Source: Filimonas sp. (lineage in GTDB: Bacteria > Bacteroidota > Bacteroidia > Chitinophagales > Chitinophagaceae). Taken from it: a DNA stretch of 64,000 nucleotides. The DNA lies in the NCBI GenBank assembly GCA_017306865.1, contig JAFKHH010000013.1, positions 434,001 to 498,000 on the forward strand, read 5' to 3'. Within the stretch, counting starts at the first letter, position 1; the number at the start of each line of letters is the position of its first letter. The translations under genes and the position numbers were made by a program. The notes under the pieces were generated by a model that was not told the origin of the DNA, searched no databases, and was given only the letters and a program-made list of their open reading frames with translations. This document shows positions 63,870-64,000 of the stretch, piece by piece.

Positions 63870-64000
63870 CTACTCGCTGAAAACGCAGAATGCTTACTTC
63901 CGCGTTTTCAGCGGTTTCTGCGAGAATCTCCCCGCTCTCTGCGTCTCTGCGGTGATATCCCAATATTAAATTTCAAATATCAAATCTGAAATCTTTTATT

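Larger units (their letters stand above)
63423..64000. repeat. Repeat-filled right end of the window
   Basis: No gene. Contains GTGAGTGGTCAGTTGTCAGT (63425), two identical 47-bp hairpins, CGCGGAAAACGCTGAAAACG (63680) with its inverse GCGTTTTCAGCGG (63902), CATTCACGATTGCCG (63797), CTCTGCGTCTCTGCGGTG (63936) and AAATTTCAAATATCAAATC (63967). Short frames here repeat the peptide RPIRFLKPYRSCC because of the duplicated hairpin. Confidence 0.65.

Noticed and set aside
63215-63969. Frames sharing the peptide RPIRFLKPYRSCC
   Set aside because: The shared peptide comes from the duplicated 47-bp hairpin and not from a protein family.

Overview
The window is a chromosomal segment from a member of the Bacteroidota, most likely a Chitinophagaceae-like soil or freshwater bacterium. 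This rests on two SusC/SusD pairs, a hybrid two-component system of the propeller/kinase/receiver/AraC type, a giant PKD-repeat protein with a gliding-motility C-terminal domain next to a PorP/SprF-family protein, many short lipoproteins, Bacteroidetes-type promoters and A-rich (rarely Shine-Dalgarno) leaders. No rRNA, tRNA, CRISPR array or intact transposase gene was seen.

Layout. 1-4.1 kb: 3' part of an IPT/TIG-NHL protein, a repeat-filled gap, an alpha/beta hydrolase and a small lipoprotein. 4.1-6.9 kb: an AT-rich cassette bounded by 61-bp near-identical direct repeats; it holds a broken small gene and a 574-residue HEXXH protein of unknown function. 7-12.5 kb: LytS/LytTR-type two-component pair, M23 peptidase, Na+/H+ antiporter. 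12.9-20.2 kb: sulfatase, LysR regulator divergent from a GNAT gene, EamA transporter and katG. Two 281-bp MITE-like elements with perfect 30-bp terminal inverted repeats lie at 14.6 and 21.0 kb. 20.4-31.2 kb: small genes, including an orphan bS6-like protein, a MaoC hydratase, a DUF1349 protein, lipoproteins, a MscS channel and a papain-like cysteine peptidase candidate overlapping a lipoprotein gene. 31.3-40.1 kb: PorP/SprF protein and a SprB-like adhesin whose reading frame is split by a one-base indel. 40.6-48.8 kb: two very large signalling proteins (GAF-PAS-kinase-REC-REC-HPt and the hybrid two-component regulator). 49.5-63.4 kb: a polysaccharide utilization locus: susC-susD, susC-susD, GH29 fucosidase, GH88 unsaturated uronyl hydrolase and a DUF2264 protein.

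How it fits together. The hybrid regulator at 44.7-48.8 kb is divergent from the first susC and probably controls the locus; a repeated GGATTNTCCCC motif lies in the shared upstream region. The two SusCD pairs would import oligosaccharides containing fucose and uronic acid, which the three enzymes trim in the periplasm. The adhesin and its PorP/SprF partner form a type IX secretion/gliding module.

The most unusual feature of the window is its intergenic DNA. Nearly every larger gap is built from a limited vocabulary of short 10-40 bp phrases in both orientations (for example CTCTGCGGTG, CGCGGAAATCGCAGAA, CACGATTGCCG, CTATGTGTTTAAA, CCCTACGGGCAATG, ACCTATAAGG...CCTTATAGGT). These create spurious open frames, form hairpins and in places reach the ends of genes.
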